64,000 nt of DNA from the NCBI RefSeq assembly GCF_910589235.1, contig NW_025813595.1:3100001-3164000 (forward strand), read 5' to 3'. The notes beneath the pieces were generated by a model. It had not been told where the DNA came from. It was given only the letters and a program-made list of their open reading frames with translations, and made no database searches. Source of the stretch: Vespa crabro. Taxonomy: Eukaryota; Arthropoda; Insecta; Hymenoptera; Vespidae. This document shows, one piece after another, positions 1 to 13,459 of the stretch (positions are counted from its first letter, which is position 1; every line of letters begins with the position of its first letter). A program made the translations under genes and the position numbers.

Positions 1-59
1 AAGATAACAACGACAATAATGATAATTGCAACAATAACGATAATAAGGGTAAAAAAAAT

Positions 60-332
60 AACAATAATGACGATATTAAAGAAAATAGTAATAACAGTAA
101 TAACGAAAACAACGATAATAACATTAATCATGTTAATAGTAATATCGAAAGTAGGTATAATAACGATGCCATCGATAAAAAAAATAAAAATAAGAACGAT
201 AATAAAGATAATAACGATAATAATAATAATCGTATTAAGGATAATAACGATAATAACGATTATGACATTAAAATTATTATTGATAATAACGTCAATAGTA
301 ATAATAATAATAATGATAATATCGATATTAAC

Positions 333-383
<51 letters not shown>

Positions 384-600
384 GATAATAACATTATTAA
401 GGATTATAACGATAATAACACTAATAACTATAATAACGACAAGAATAATAATAAAATATCTATAGTAACAGTAATAACGATAATGACGATAACAACGATA
501 ATAACATTAATAATATTAATAATAATAACGAAAGTAATTATAATAACGATGCCATCGATAATAATAATAAAAATAAGAATGATAATAAAGATATTAACGA
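60..600. repeat. Duplicated block E, copy 1, with internal partial tandem repeat
   Basis: This stretch is the direct-orientation paralogue of 44,640-45,255. Shared rare words include CGAAAGTAGGTATAAT, GATGCCATCGAT, GATTATGACATTAAAATT and GACAAGAATAATAATAAAAT, in the same order and at an offset near 44,590. The block also repeats internally: the word CGAAAGTA...ATAACGATGCCATCGAT occurs at about 146 and again at about 529, a spacing of 383 bases. In the other copy the equivalent spacing is about 344. Open frames here are Ile/Thr-rich or Asn/Asp-rich readings of the satellite and are not called as genes. Confidence 0.85.
336..383. repeat. (AAT)n microsatellite
   Basis: Uninterrupted AAT triplets run for about 47 bases inside block E. 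The paralogous copy near 44,960-44,990 lacks this expansion, so the run probably grew after the duplication. Confidence 0.95.
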
Positions 601-829
601 TAATAATAATACTACTAATAACGATAATAACGATAATAACAATAATCGTATTAAAAATAATAACGATAATAACGATACTAAAGATAATAGCGATAATAAT
701 AATTAGAACAAAAACAATATTAACGATAATAATTATAATAACAATTATAATAATGACGGTAATAACGATCACAATCCTAATAATGATAATAACGATAATA
801 ACGATAATAAAAATGATAATAATAGTAGT

Positions 830-1700
830 AATAATGATAATAACGATGTAAAAGATTCTAACGACAATAATAATAACAACAATAACGTTAATAACTATAA
901 TGATGAGAGGAGCGATAATAATATTAATAATAATAAAAATAATAACGACAATAAGGACAATAACGATAATAATAGTAGTAATATTAACAATATTAAGAAT
1001 AATAACTATAAAAACGATAATAACAGCAATATTAGTAGTAATAAAAAAAGTAATAATGATAACTACGATAATATCGATAATAATAATAACAATATTAACG
1101 ATAATATCGAATATAATTATAACATTAATAACTATAATAACGATAATAACGATTATAAAGATACTAATAATAATAATAATAATAATAACAATAATAAAGA
1201 TAATAATGACCAAATAATAATAATAATAATAATAATAACAATAATAATAACGATATTAACAGTAATAACGATAAAAATAATAGAAAAATAACAATAATAT
1301 CAATAATAACTATAAAAAAGATAATAACGATAATATCGAGAATAATAAATACGATAATAACCATATCATCGATAATGATAATAACAATATTTACAATAAT
1401 ATCGATTATAATAAGAACAATATTGAAGATAATACCGATAATAATAAAAAACAATAATTACAGTAATAAAGATAATAGCGATAATATCGTTAATAATAAT
1501 AACGATAATAATGATAATAGCGATAAAAACAATAACGATATTAACGATAATATTGACACTATTAAAGATGATAATAATAATAATTTAAAAACGATAATAA
1601 TTATCATAATTATAGTAGTAATAACGATAATAACGATATTAGAAGTAAAAATGATAACGAAAATATAGATAATAATAATAAAATTCATAACGTTAATAAT
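830..1700. repeat. Duplicated block F, copy 1
   Basis: This block matches 13,460-14,225 in direct orientation. Shared markers in order are AACGATGTA followed by GATTCTAACGA (about 843 and 13,467), ATTAGTAGTAATAAAAAAAG against ATTAGTAATAAAAAAAG, and TAATTTAAA followed by ATTATCATAATTATAGTAG (1,581 and 14,106). The section 1,475-1,700 is the best conserved part. The short word GATGAGAGGAGCG near 901-913 is unusually G-rich for the window and is not kept in the partner. Confidence 0.85.
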
Positions 1701-1989
1701 GATAATAACGATAATAACGGAAATTATAAAAAAAATTGATAACGCTAATAACGATCATAAAGATATAATATTATTAATGAAATCGATAATAACGATTATA
1801 ATGGAAATAATAATAATAATAATATCGAAAATAACTATAATAACGGTAAAATAAATAATAATAATAGTAAGAATACTAGTAATAGTAATAATGACAATTA
1901 CGATAGTAACGTTAATAATAATGGTTATAATAACATTATAAAAATAATAACGATAACAACTACAATAACGATATCTATAACGATAATAA
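1701..1989. repeat. Decayed satellite, no specific paralogue recognised
   Basis: Only the nine-base unit and its variants are visible. Nothing resembling a gene, an RNA or a regulatory element is present. Confidence 0.7.
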
Positions 1990-2460
1990 AGACAATAATA
2001 ATAATAATAATAATATCGATATTAACTTAAATAACGATAATAACCATAATGGCGATAATAAAGGAAATATCGATAATAATAATAATAATAATAACAGTAA
2101 TAACGATAATAACCATAATAACGACAATAATAATAATAATAATAATAAAAATAATAATAATATCGATAATAAAGATAATGACGACAATCATAATAATAAT
2201 AATAATATTAATAATAATAACGATAATAACGATAATAATAATAGTATTAATAATAATATTAAAAATAATAACGATAATAACTATAATAACGAAAATAATA
2301 ATAATAATAACGACATTAATAACTATAATAAATATAATGAAGATATGGTATTAAAGATAACAGTAACAGTAATAGTAATAACGATAATAACAAAAATAGC
2401 TGCAATAAATTAAAAATAATAAAGATAATAACGATATTATCTAAAATAACGTTAAAAGCT
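1990..2460. repeat. Duplicated block J, copy 1
   Basis: This block relates to 27,590-27,900, with shorter matches at 14,500-14,700 and 28,080-28,200. The diagnostic word is ATATGGTATTAA, found at 2,343, 27,767 and 28,160, with AAATGGTATTAACGATAA at 14,656. In each case AATATAAT or a close variant lies just before it and GTAATAGTAATAACGATAA or a variant after it. Confidence 0.72.
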
Positions 2461-2536
2461 ATAAGATTAATAATAATAAGAACAATGACAACGATAATAA
2501 AGACAATAAACATAAAAACAGTAACGACAATACGAC

Positions 2537-2575
<39 letters not shown>

Positions 2576-2593
2576 TATTATTATTATTATTAT
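2537..2593. repeat. (AAT)n-(ATT)n inverted microsatellite, potential hairpin
   Basis: A perfect AAT run of about 38 bases (2,537-2,574) is followed directly by ATT triplets to about 2,593. The two runs are reverse complements, so up to about 19 base pairs could pair with no loop. This is the only place where I see the T-rich strand of the triplet pattern appear on the + strand for more than a few units. Confidence 0.93.
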
Positions 2594-2739
2594 AAAAATA
2601 ATATTAATGATTACAACGAAAAGAATGATAATAATGGTAGTAATAATACCAATAATTACAATAATAACGATAATAAAGATAATAATGATAATAAAGATAA
2701 TAACGATAATAATAGAGACAATAATAATAATATTAAAAA

Positions 2740-4110
2740 TAATAACAAAAAAATAACGATTTATCTATAATAACGATATTAATAATAACGATATTATCGA
2801 TAATAATAATAATATTAATTGCAATAATGACCTTAATAAAGATAATAACGGAAGTAATTATACGATAATAGTAATAATAATTACAATAATGACGATAATA
2901 AGGATTATAATAATGACGATAATGAGGATGATAATAATATCTATAATAGCGCTAATAACGATAATAATTATAGTAATAATAGCAATAATAACGATAACAA
3001 ATATAATACCATTATTCATAATAATAATGATAACGAAACTAAGAATAATAATGGTGTAAACGATAAAAATAATAACAATAATATCGGTGATAAAGATAAT
3101 AACGGTAATAATAATAATAATAATAACGAAAACAACGATTATAATGATAATAACGTTAATAACGTAAATAATGATAGCAATAAAAACGATAATAAGGATA
3201 GTAATAATAATAATAATAATAAAAATAATATCGAAAATAACGGTAATAACGATTACGAAGATAATAATAATAATAATAAGATAATAGCGTATAATTGATA
3301 ATATCGATGACAACGATTAAATAATAACAATATTACCAATAATAACAGTAATAACGACAATAATTATATTAATAATAATTATAATAATAATAATAACGAT
3401 AATAGCGATAATAACGATATTATTAAAAATAATGATAAATATAAAAATAATAACGATAGTGATGAAAATAAAAATTTTAATAATAACGATATTTTCTATA
3501 ATAGTGATAATAATAATACCGATAATAACGAATAAATTATAATAACAATAATAATAATATTATTATTAACATTAATAACGATAACAAGGACAATAGTGAT
3601 AATAATATTAATAATTTTAACATAATTATCGTTAATAACGATAATTATTTTAATAGAAGTAATAATAACAATATTAACAATGATTGCAATAATAATGATA
3701 GTAAGGATAATAATAGTAGTAACAATTAAAGTAATAACAGTAATAACGATAATAACAATAATAAGGATAATAATAATATTATTAATAACAACAATGACAA
3801 TAATAACGATAATAAGGATAATAATAAATACGATAAAGCCGATAATATCGACAATAATATTAACAATATTAATGATACTATCGATAATAATATTAACAAT
3901 ATTAACGATAATATCAATAATAATAATAACATTATTAACGATAATATATATAAAAATTAATACAATAATAATAATAACAGTAATAATGATAATACCGATA
4001 ATAACGATGATAATAATAATAACGATAATAAGGATAATAACCACAATAATAGTATTAATAATAAAGATAGCAACGATTTTAACGATAATAATGACAGTAA
4101 TAATAACAAT
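2740..4110. repeat. 2.8-kb higher-order repeat, internally deleted copy
   Basis: Three sections follow one another. The section 2,740-3,195 matches 54,545-55,195 (shared AACGATTTATCTATAATAA and GAAACTAAGAATAATAA). The section 3,194-3,773 matches 23,168-23,754 at roughly 95 percent by eye and 55,194-55,560 less well (shared ATAATATCGAAAATAAC, GATTACGAAG, GATAGTGATGAAAATAAAAA and TTTCTATAATAGTGATAA). The section 3,777-4,110 matches 32,425-32,755 and 56,730-57,080 (shared AAATACGATAAAGYCGATAA and ACCACAATAATAGTATTAAT). The middle of the full unit, present at 55.9-56.5 kb, is missing here, so this copy looks like an internal-deletion derivative. Confidence 0.87.
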
Positions 4111-5562
4111 AAAAACGATAATAACGAAAACAATTATAATACCGATGATAGCGATAATATCGATAATAATAATAGCGACAATGACGATAAAAGTAATAAT
4201 AATATTAATGGTATTAACGATAATAACGATAATAGTAATTATAATAATAACGATAATAACGATAATAACGCATAATAATAATTACAACAATAAAAATAGT
4301 AATAATAAAAATAATAACGATGATAATGATATTGACGATAATAATAATAATATTAACAACGATATTATGTATAATAATGATATCATCAAGAATAATAAAA
4401 ATAATATCGCTAATAACGATAATAACGATAATAAATTTAATAATAATATCGATAATAGCAATAATAACGATAATAAAATATTAATAGTAATAAGAATAAA
4501 GATAATATCGATAATAAAGATAATATCGATAATAATTATAACGAAAATAACGACGATAATAATAATCATAATCAGTAATAAATATAAATACGATAATAAT
4601 TATAACAATTATATCGATAATAACGATTAGAAATATAATACTATTAACAATAATATTAATAAGCAATTATAATAATAATAATAGCGATAATGACGATAAT
4701 GACGATAATAACCATAATGATGATAATAAGGATTATAATAATATCGATAGTAACGATAATGGTAATAATAATAATAATAATAATAACGATTATAATAATA
4801 ATAATAGTAACGATAAAAGCTATAAAATCGATAAGAATAATAATAACGATAATAAGGGTACTAACGATAGCAACGATCATAAATATATCAATAAAAACGA
4901 TAATAACGATATTAACGATAATAATGATAATAACAATAAAACCGATAATAATGATACGATAATGACGATTACTGTAATGATAATACTACCGATAGTTTCA
5001 ATAATAACGATAATGACGTTAATAATAAAAATAATAATAAGGTAATAACGATATTAACGACATTAACGATAAAAATAATAATAACAATAATAATAAAAAT
5101 AACAATTACAATAATAACGATAATAACTATAAGAAAGAGAACAATAATTACGATCATTGCGTTAATAACGATAATAATAATATCAATAATAGCGATAACA
5201 TCGTTAATAACAATAATCGTAATAATAACGATAATAAGGATAATAACGGTAATAACTATTATAATAATAATAATAATAATAACGATAATAACGATATTAC
5301 GAAAATAAGGATAACAATAATAACAATATTAATAATAATATCGATATTAATAATAATAAGAATAATAAAGACATTAACAATAATAAAAATAGTAATACTA
5401 ATGTTAATAACGTTATAAACGAAAATAACGATAATATGGATTATAATACTAACAATATAATAGATCGTAATTATGGTTATTAAAGGTAACAATGATTATA
5501 TTAAATACGATAATAACGACAATAGTAATAATAATAACAACCATAATAATGATAATAAAGAT

Positions 5563-5598
<36 letters not shown>

Positions 5599-5731
5599 GA
5601 TAATATCGATTATAACGAAAATAATAATTACGATAATGACGGTAATAATAATAATAATAAAGTTAATAACGATAATTACGATAATGACGATAATATTAAT
5701 AAAGATAATAAAGTTAATAACGTAAATAGCG

Positions 5732-5765
<34 letters not shown>

Positions 5766-6207
5766 TTATAATAATAATTATATATAAATAACAATAATAA
5801 CGATAATAATAATATTAATAATAACAATAATAACAATAAGAACGATAATAAGCATAATAATAAATACGATAAATAAGATAATATCGATAATAATATTAAC
5901 AATATTAATGGTAATATGGATAATAATTATAACAATATTAACGATAATATCGATAATAATAATAACATATTAACGATAATATCTATAAAAATAATAATAA
6001 TAATAATAACGATAATAATGATAATAACGATAATAATAATAAGAATACTAACGATAATAACGATAATCACGATAATAATAATTACAATTATAACGATACT
6101 AACGACAATAATAATAGTTATATTAACAATAATAACAATAATAACGATAATAACGTTAACAACGATAATAACGATGATAACGATAATAACAATAATAATA
6201 ATAGTAA
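4111..6207. repeat. Decayed satellite with scattered short matches
   Basis: The nine-base unit is visible throughout. A one-base insertion near 4,270 shifts the triplet phase. At 5,191 a 31-base word beginning AGCGATAACATCG recurs exactly at 33,403. The stretch 5,121-5,165 (AAGAAAGAGAACAA, then GATCATTGCG) is locally richer in G and C. A (AAT)n run lies at about 5,571-5,597. A module near 5,866-5,990 resembles 25,745-25,800 (shared TACGATAAATAAGATAATAT). No gene is seen. Confidence 0.7.
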
Positions 6208-6560
6208 TAATTAAGATAATAACGACATTTACGATAATAAGGATAATAACAATAGAAATAATAACGATAATAATGATAATAATATACACGATAATGTCGA
6301 TAATATCGATAATAATATTAACAATATTAACGATAATATCGATTAATAATTATATTATAAACCAAAACGTCGATAATAATAATAATAATAATAACATTAT
6401 TAACGACAATAACGATAATAACTATAATAATAATAACGAAAATAAAGATAATAATTACGATATTAATTAATAACGATATTATTAATAATATTAATAACGA
6501 TAACAACGATATTTACGATAATAATTACAAGAATAATAAAAGATAATAACGATAGCCACA
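6208..6560. repeat. Duplicated segment related to 12,980-13,260
   Basis: Shared words in the same order are AATTAAGATAATAACGA, ATTTACGATAATAAGGATAA, GTCGATAATATCGATAATAA and AACGTCGATAATAATAAT. The 6,208-6,450 part is the clear paralogue of 12,980-13,260. The end of the segment, from 6,511, matches 33,282-33,335 instead (ATTTACGATAATAATTA, then AGAATAATAAAAGATAATA), so it is a junction between two relationships. Confidence 0.75.
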
Positions 6561-7289
6561 TTAATACGGATAATAATAATAACAATATTAATGATAATAT
6601 CGAAAATTATAATAATACTAATAGCTATAATAACGATAATATCGATAATATCGATAATAATAAAAACGACAATAACGATAAGAATAAAAATAAAATTTCG
6701 GTAGTAACAATAATAACGACAATTACGATAATAACGATAATAATAACAACTATAATGTCGATGATAATGATAACGATCATAAAACTAGTAACGATAATAA
6801 TAATAATAGCAATAATAACGATATTAACGCAAATATTAATAACATTAATAACGAAAACAACGGTAATATCTTTAATAATAATAATAATAATAAAGAAAGT
6901 AAGTATAATAACGGTGACAACTATAATATTAATAATAAATATAACGATAATAACGATAATAACGATAATAATAATACTAATAATGAAGATAATAAGGATA
7001 TCAATGGCAATAACGATAATAATGTTTATAATTATAATATTATTAAAGATAATAACGGTAATAACGATGCTAACAATAATAGCGATAATAATAACTTACA
7101 ACAGAAGCAATAATAACGATAATAACCATAGTTTACTTATAATAATAACGATGATAACGATTATAATTATGATTACAATATTAACGGTAATAACAATGAT
7201 AAAGATTATAATAATAAAGGTAATGACGATAAAAAATTATCTAACGTTAATAATAATAAAAGCAATAATAATGATAATAATAGAAGTAA
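6561..7289. repeat. Decayed satellite with short match to block E family
   Basis: The part 6,820-6,960 carries AAAGAAAGTAAGTATAATAA and CGGTGACAACTATAATATT, also seen near 22,755-22,800 and in weaker form at 8,325-8,345 and in block E. The rest shows only the decayed unit. No gene is seen. Confidence 0.65.
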
Positions 7290-7600
7290 TACTAAATAAA
7301 TTAAGAATAATAACTATAATAACGATTATAACAATAACAGTAGTAGTAAGAATAACATTAATAACAATAATAACGATAATAACGATTATAAAAATGTTAA
7401 CGATAATAATATTAACGATAATAACGATAATAAGCATAATAATAATTATAATTATAATAAAGAAAACAACGATATTAACGATAATAATGACAATAACAGA
7501 AAACAATAATGACGATAATAACGTTAACAAAGATAATATCGATAATAACGATAATGACAATAATAATAATAGTAATAATTAAGTTAATAACGATATTTAC
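7290..7600. repeat. Duplicated segment related to 12,700-13,000
   Basis: The order AAG-ATTAATAACTATAATAACG or its variant, then GTTAACGATAATAATATTAA, then ATAATGACARTAA, then AATTAAG...ATAACGATATTTACGATAA is shared with 12,700-13,000. The downstream partner continues into the segment matching 6,208-6,450, which suggests the three pieces derive from one longer ancestral repeat. Confidence 0.68.
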
Positions 7601-10600
7601 GATAATAATAGTTGTAATAATTACAATCATAATAATAATAGCGATAATAAGGTTATTACCGATAATAAGGATAATTATAATATTCATAATAACTATAATA
7701 CGGATATTACCGATATTAATAATAACCAAAATAACGATTATAACGAAGAAATAATAATAATAATATCGATAATAAAGATAATAAAGACAATAATAATAAT
7801 GATAATATTAATAATAATAAAAATTTTAATGACGATAATAACGGTAATAGTAGTAGATATAATATCAGTATTAACAATAAAAACGATAACAATAATAATA
7901 ATAACGGTTATTACGATAATGATGCTAATAATAAAAATAAAGATTATAAAGATAACAACTATATAAACGATAATAACGATAATAAAAGAATGCTATTAAT
8001 AAGGACAATAATAATAATTACGATAAAGCAATAATATTATTATCGAAATTAATGATAGTATTGTTAATAGTAATAAAAATTTTAACGATAATATCGACAA
8101 TATTAAAAATAACACTAATAATAATAAGCATAATAAAGATAACAGAGATTACAATAATAACGATTCAAAAGATAACAACGGCAATTAAGATAATAGCAAT
8201 AATAACGATAACATCTGTAATAAAAATAACAATATTAACGATATTAAAGAAAATAGTAAAAACAATAATAAAGATAACAACGATAATAACATTAATAATA
8301 ATAATAATAATAAAAACGAAAGTAAGTATAATAAAGGTGACATCGATAATAATAATAAACATAATAACGATAATAACGGTAAGAACGATAATAACATTAA
8401 TAAAATTAATAATAATATCGATAATCGCGATAATAACGATAATAACAATATTAATAGTAATAAAAATAAAGATAATATCAATAATAACGATATTATCGAT
8501 AATAATTATAACAAAAATAATGAAGATAATAATAATAATAATAACGATAATAATGATAATAACGATAATAATAATAATAATAACATTAAAAACAATGATA
8601 ACGATAATAATAATAATAATAATGTCATTGCAAGCAATAATATCGATAATAACGATAATCACGATAATAATTATAACAATAATATCAAAAATAACGATAA
8701 TAAATATAATACTAATAACAATAATATCGTTGACAACGAAAATAACGATAATTATAATAATAATATATAGATAATAAGGATTATAACGAAAAGAACGAAC
8801 ATAAATATAAAAATGTAAATAAGGGCAAATATAATAATAATAATAATGATAATGAAAATGACGATAATGACGATAATAACGAAAATGACGATAATAACGA
8901 TTATAATAATAAAGATAGTAACGATAATAGTAATAATAATATAACGATAATAAAGATAATAATTGCAATATAGATAATAACGTTATTATCGACAAAAATA
9001 ATAATGATATTAACGATAAAATAGATAATAATAATAACAAAATAAACGATAATATCGATAATAATAGTAAATTGAGTGACAATAAAAACAAAAATATCAA
9101 ACATGACGTAAATAAAATTAACGATAAAAACGATAATAATAACAGCAATAATAACGATTTTAAAATTAAGAGCGATAATAATAATAATATTAATAACAAT
9201 AATAACATTATCAACGATAATAATAATAAAGACGTTAATAATAATAACCATAATAGAGATATTAACGATAATAACGACAATAATAATTATAGCAATAATA
9301 ATAATAGTAACTAAGAGAATGATAATATCGATTATAACGACAATAATAATAACGAAAGTAACGATAATATCGATAATACCAATAACAATATTATTGATAA
9401 TATCGATAATAATATTAATAATCATAACGATAATAGCGATAATAACGATAATTACGATAATGTCGATAATATTAATAACCATAATAACGTTAATAACTTA
9501 AATAAAGGTAATAATAATAGTAATAATAACAATAAGAACGATAATAAAGATATTAACGATAATAATATTAACGAAAATACCGACATTATTAATAATAACA
9601 ACGATAATTATGATAATAACGATAATAAATGTAATAATAATAAGGATAATAACAATATTAACGATAATATTGATAATAAGGATAATAACAATAATAACGA
9701 TAATAACGTTAATAATAATAACGATAATAACCATAAATGCAATAATAATAATTACGATAAAAACGTAAATAACGATAATAATAAAAATAATAATAATAAT
9801 AGTAGCGATAATAACGATATTAACGACAATAACGGTAATAATTATAACAATAATAACGATAATATCGATAATATTGATAATATCGATAATAATTATATTA
9901 ATAATAGCTATAATAACGATAATAAGGGCAATAAAATAAAGAATAATAACTGTATTAACAAAAATATTAAGGACAATTATAACGATAATAACGATAATAA
10001 TATTAATAATAATAATAATAACGAAAGTAAAGATAATAACGATGACAACGATAATAATAATAGCAATAATAATGATAATAATGAAAAAAATAATAATAGT
10101 AATAACAATGATATCGCTAATAACGCTAATGAAGATAATAATAATAATGATAACGACAATGAAAATAATATTAATAATAACGATAATATCGATAATAATA
10201 ATAACGTAAATAACGATAATAAAGGTAATAATAGTAAATATAATAACGTTTATAACGATAATAACGATAATAACGATATTAACTATAATAACGATAATAG
10301 AGATATTAACGATAAAAATAATAACAATAAAAACGATAATAACAATTATAATGATACTAACGAAAATAATATTAATAATACTAGCAATAATAACAATAAT
10401 AACGATAAAAAATAACAATATTAACGACATTAAAGCTAATATTAATAACAATAGTAACGATAACAACGATAGTAACCCTAATAATAATAATAATATTAAC
10501 GAAAATAAAGATAATAACGAAGACAACGATAAAAATAATAACAATAATAACGATAGTAACGATAATAACGAAAATAATAATAACAATAATAACGATAAAA

Positions 10601-11000
10601 ACGATATCAATGATTATAACGGAAATAACGATAATAATAGCAATAATAATAAAAATAATATCGATATTAACATATAATAATAATAATAACGTTAATAATA
10701 ATAATAATAATGACGATAATATCGATAGTGGTAACAATAATATCAATAGTAAAAATATTAACGATAATGACGATAATAATAATAACAATATTATTGATAA
10801 ACTCGATAATAATAATAATAATAATAATAACGATAATATTGATTATAAAGATAATAATGATAATAACGATAATAAAGATAATAACAATAATATCGATTAT
10901 AACGATAATAATAATAATAACGCTAATGACGATAATAATAATAATAATAACGATAATAATGTTAATTACGAGAATGACAATAATATTAATTATAAATAAT
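7601..11000. repeat. Decayed satellite, mostly without recognised paralogue
   Basis: The nine-base unit and AAT runs are visible over the whole stretch. Only short matches stand out: 8,185-8,345 resembles the block E family (ATATTAACGATATTAAAGAA, GAAAGTAAGTATAATAAAGG), and 8,770-8,810 (AAGGATTATAACGAAAAGAA) resembles 48,025-48,045 and 63,348-63,366. Long open frames on both strands here, for example a 370-residue Ile/Val-rich one on the - strand at 9,498-10,610, are compositional. No gene, RNA or regulatory element can be supported. Confidence 0.68.
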
Positions 11001-11046
11001 AAAATAATAAAATAATAAAATTAAATATAATAAGTTAATAACTTAT
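10996..11046. repeat. Out-of-register 8-bp tandem repeat beside a small palindrome
   Basis: Three copies of an AATAATAA-type octamer occur at about 10,996-11,021, a period that is not a multiple of three and so breaks the array's triplet register. Immediately after it, ATAAGTTA at 11,030-11,037 and TAACTTAT at 11,039-11,046 form a perfect palindrome around one base. CG steps are absent over this stretch. Confidence 0.85.
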
Positions 11047-11569
11047 ATAACGATAAAAATAATAGTAATAATAACAATAATAACAATAATAATATTAAGG
11101 ATAATATAGACATTATTATCAATTATAACTACGATAAATACGATAATAACGATAATAAAATTAATATTAATTAAGATAATAACAATATTAAAAATAATAT
11201 CGATAATAACAATAATAAAAATAATAATAGAAATAGCAATAATAACGATAATAACGATAATAACGATAATAGAGATAAGACTAATATCGATAAAACGATA
11301 ATAAATATAATAATTCTAAGAATAATATATATAACATTGATACTAACGTTAATAACTATAATACTAGTAACAATAATAACGATAATAACGTCAATAATGA
11401 TCAGAACGATAATAATATTAATAATAATAACAATAATAACAATTAATACGACATTACGATAATAATAAAAGTAATAATATCTATATTAAAAATAATAATT
11501 ATAATAATCATAATAACAAAAATAATAGTAGCAGTAATGAAAGTAATAACAATAATAGCCATAAAAACA

Positions 11570-12000
11570 ATTTTAACGATAATAATAATAACGATAATAA
11601 CGATAATATCGATTATAATAATAACAATATACGATAATATCGATATTAATAATTCTAATGATAACAATAATAACGATCATATCAATAATAGCGATTATAA
11701 TAATAATGATAATAATAATAATAATATTATCGTTAGTAAAAATAATAATGATAACGATGTTTATAAAAGTAATAATAATAACGATTATAACGATAATAAC
11801 GATAAAAATGACAATAACGATAATAATTATCTTAGTAATTGCATTAATAACGATAATAACGATAATAGAAGAAACAAGAATAACGATATTAACGAAAATA
11901 TTAATAACAATTGTAACGTTATCAACGATAATAAAAAAAAAAATAATAATAATATTAACGAAAGTAAAGATAATAACGATAACAATAATAACATTAATAG
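11570..12000. repeat. Partial third copy of the 3' part of block D
   Basis: This segment matches 22,195-22,560 and 43,830-44,150. Shared markers are CGATATTAATAATT, AATAATGATAACGATGTTTA (about 11,744 and 22,338) and AACAATTGTAACGTTATCAA (about 11,906 and 22,470). An 11-base A run at 11,933-11,943 is specific to this copy. Confidence 0.8.
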
Positions 12001-12699
12001 CGATAATATCGATTATAATAATACCGATAATATCGATAATAACGATAATAATAATAGAAATAATAACAATAATAACGATAATATAGATAGCGATAATATT
12101 ATTAACAATAATAATGACAATATTAATATTATTAATAACGATAATAACGATAATAAAGATAATAATATTAATATTAATAAAGATAATAACGGTATTAACG
12201 ATAATACCGATAATAACGATAATAACGGTAATAATGATAGTAATTATAACAATAATAGCAGTAATAACGATAATAATGATAATAATATATACGATTATAA
12301 CGACAATAGTAATAAAAATAAGAACGATAACAAAAATAATTACTATAATAGTAATAATAATAATTATAATAAAATTAAAAACATAATCATTAATCATTTG
12401 TATAATAACGATAATAATAGTGGTAATGTTAAGAATAAAAACGATATTAGTAGTAATATTAATAAGGATAATAACAATATTAACAATAATATCGATAATA
12501 ATAATAATAAAATTTATAATAATAACGATAATAACGATTATAACGTTAATAATAATAATAACAAAATTAACGATAATAGCAATGAAATTCTAACGATAAT
12601 ACTGGATATGATGATAAGAAAGATAATAACACTAATAATAATAAAAATAATAACGACAATAACGATAACAATGATAATAATAGATGTAATAATAACAAT
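12001..12699. repeat. Decayed satellite, no specific paralogue recognised
   Basis: The Asn/Asp triplet phase runs uninterrupted from about 11,630 to about 12,580, where a small indel at GAAATTCTAACG shifts it. This gives the longest open frame in the window (506 residues at 11,537-13,057), but that frame crosses two phase shifts and is not coding-like. Confidence 0.7.
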
Positions 12700-13260
12700 A
12701 TTAAGATTAATAACTATAATAACGATTATAACGATGATAGTATTAGTAATAAAAAAAGAAATAACAATTATAACGATAATAATGCTTGCAACATTGTTAA
12801 CGATAATAATATTAAAGATTATAACGATAATAACCATAATAATAATAATAATAATAAAGATAACAACGATAATAACGATAATAATGACAGTAATAAAAAC
12901 AACAATGACGTTAATAAAGTTAACAATGAAAATAACGATAATAACGTTAATAACAATAATAGTAATAGTAATAGTAATAATTAAGATAATAACGATATTT
13001 ACGATAATAAGGATAATAACAATAAAAATAATAACGATAATGATGTTAATAATATAAACGATAAAGTCGATAATATCGATAATAAAATTAACAAATTTAA
13101 CGATAATATCGATAATAATATTAACAATATTAACGATAATATCGATCATAATAATAATATCATAAACCTTAACGTCGATAATAATAATATTAATAATAAC
13201 ATTATTAACGATAATAATCATAATTACTATAATAATAATAACGAAAATAACGATAATAAT
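12700..13260. repeat. Duplicated segment related to 7,290-7,600 and 6,208-6,450
   Basis: The left part matches 7,290-7,600 and the right part, from 12,980, matches 6,208-6,450. The module CGATAAAGTCGATAATATCG at 13,059 is one of seven occurrences in the window (exact or with small changes). The word ATTAGTAATAAAAAAAG near 12,744 also links this segment to block F. Confidence 0.76.
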
Positions 13261-13459
13261 ATTAGCGATAATAATAATAATAATAATAAAGATAATAACG
13301 ATAATAACTATAATAACGATAATAACGATAATAACTATTAAACGACAATTGGGATAGTACCGAATATAATAATAACAATAATAACAATATTAGTAGTAAA
13401 ATTAATAACGATAATAATGATATTTACGATAATAACTATGATAATCATAATAATAATAA
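13261..13459. repeat. Decayed satellite with a small GC-richer island
   Basis: The short island at about 13,339-13,372 (AACGACAATTGGGATAGTAC, then CGAATATAAT) is among the least satellite-like words in the window. No paralogue of it was recognised. No gene is seen. Confidence 0.7.

Noticed and set aside
163..181. GATGCCATCGAT palindrome-like word as an operator
   Set aside because: It is a chance product of ATCGAT units, with variants across the array, and no neighbouring gene exists for it to control.
9498..10610. 370-residue Ile/Val-rich open frame on the - strand that could look like a membrane protein
   Set aside because: ATC GTT ATT, the reverse complement of the unit, reads Ile-Val-Ile. 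The apparent hydrophobicity is compositional, and overlapping + strand frames are equally open.
11537..13057. 506-residue Asn/Asp-rich and Ile/Thr-rich open frame, the longest in the window
   Set aside because: Five of six frames of AATAACGAT are open, so long frames are expected. This one changes reading register twice through indels, uses almost only satellite triplets and has no domain.
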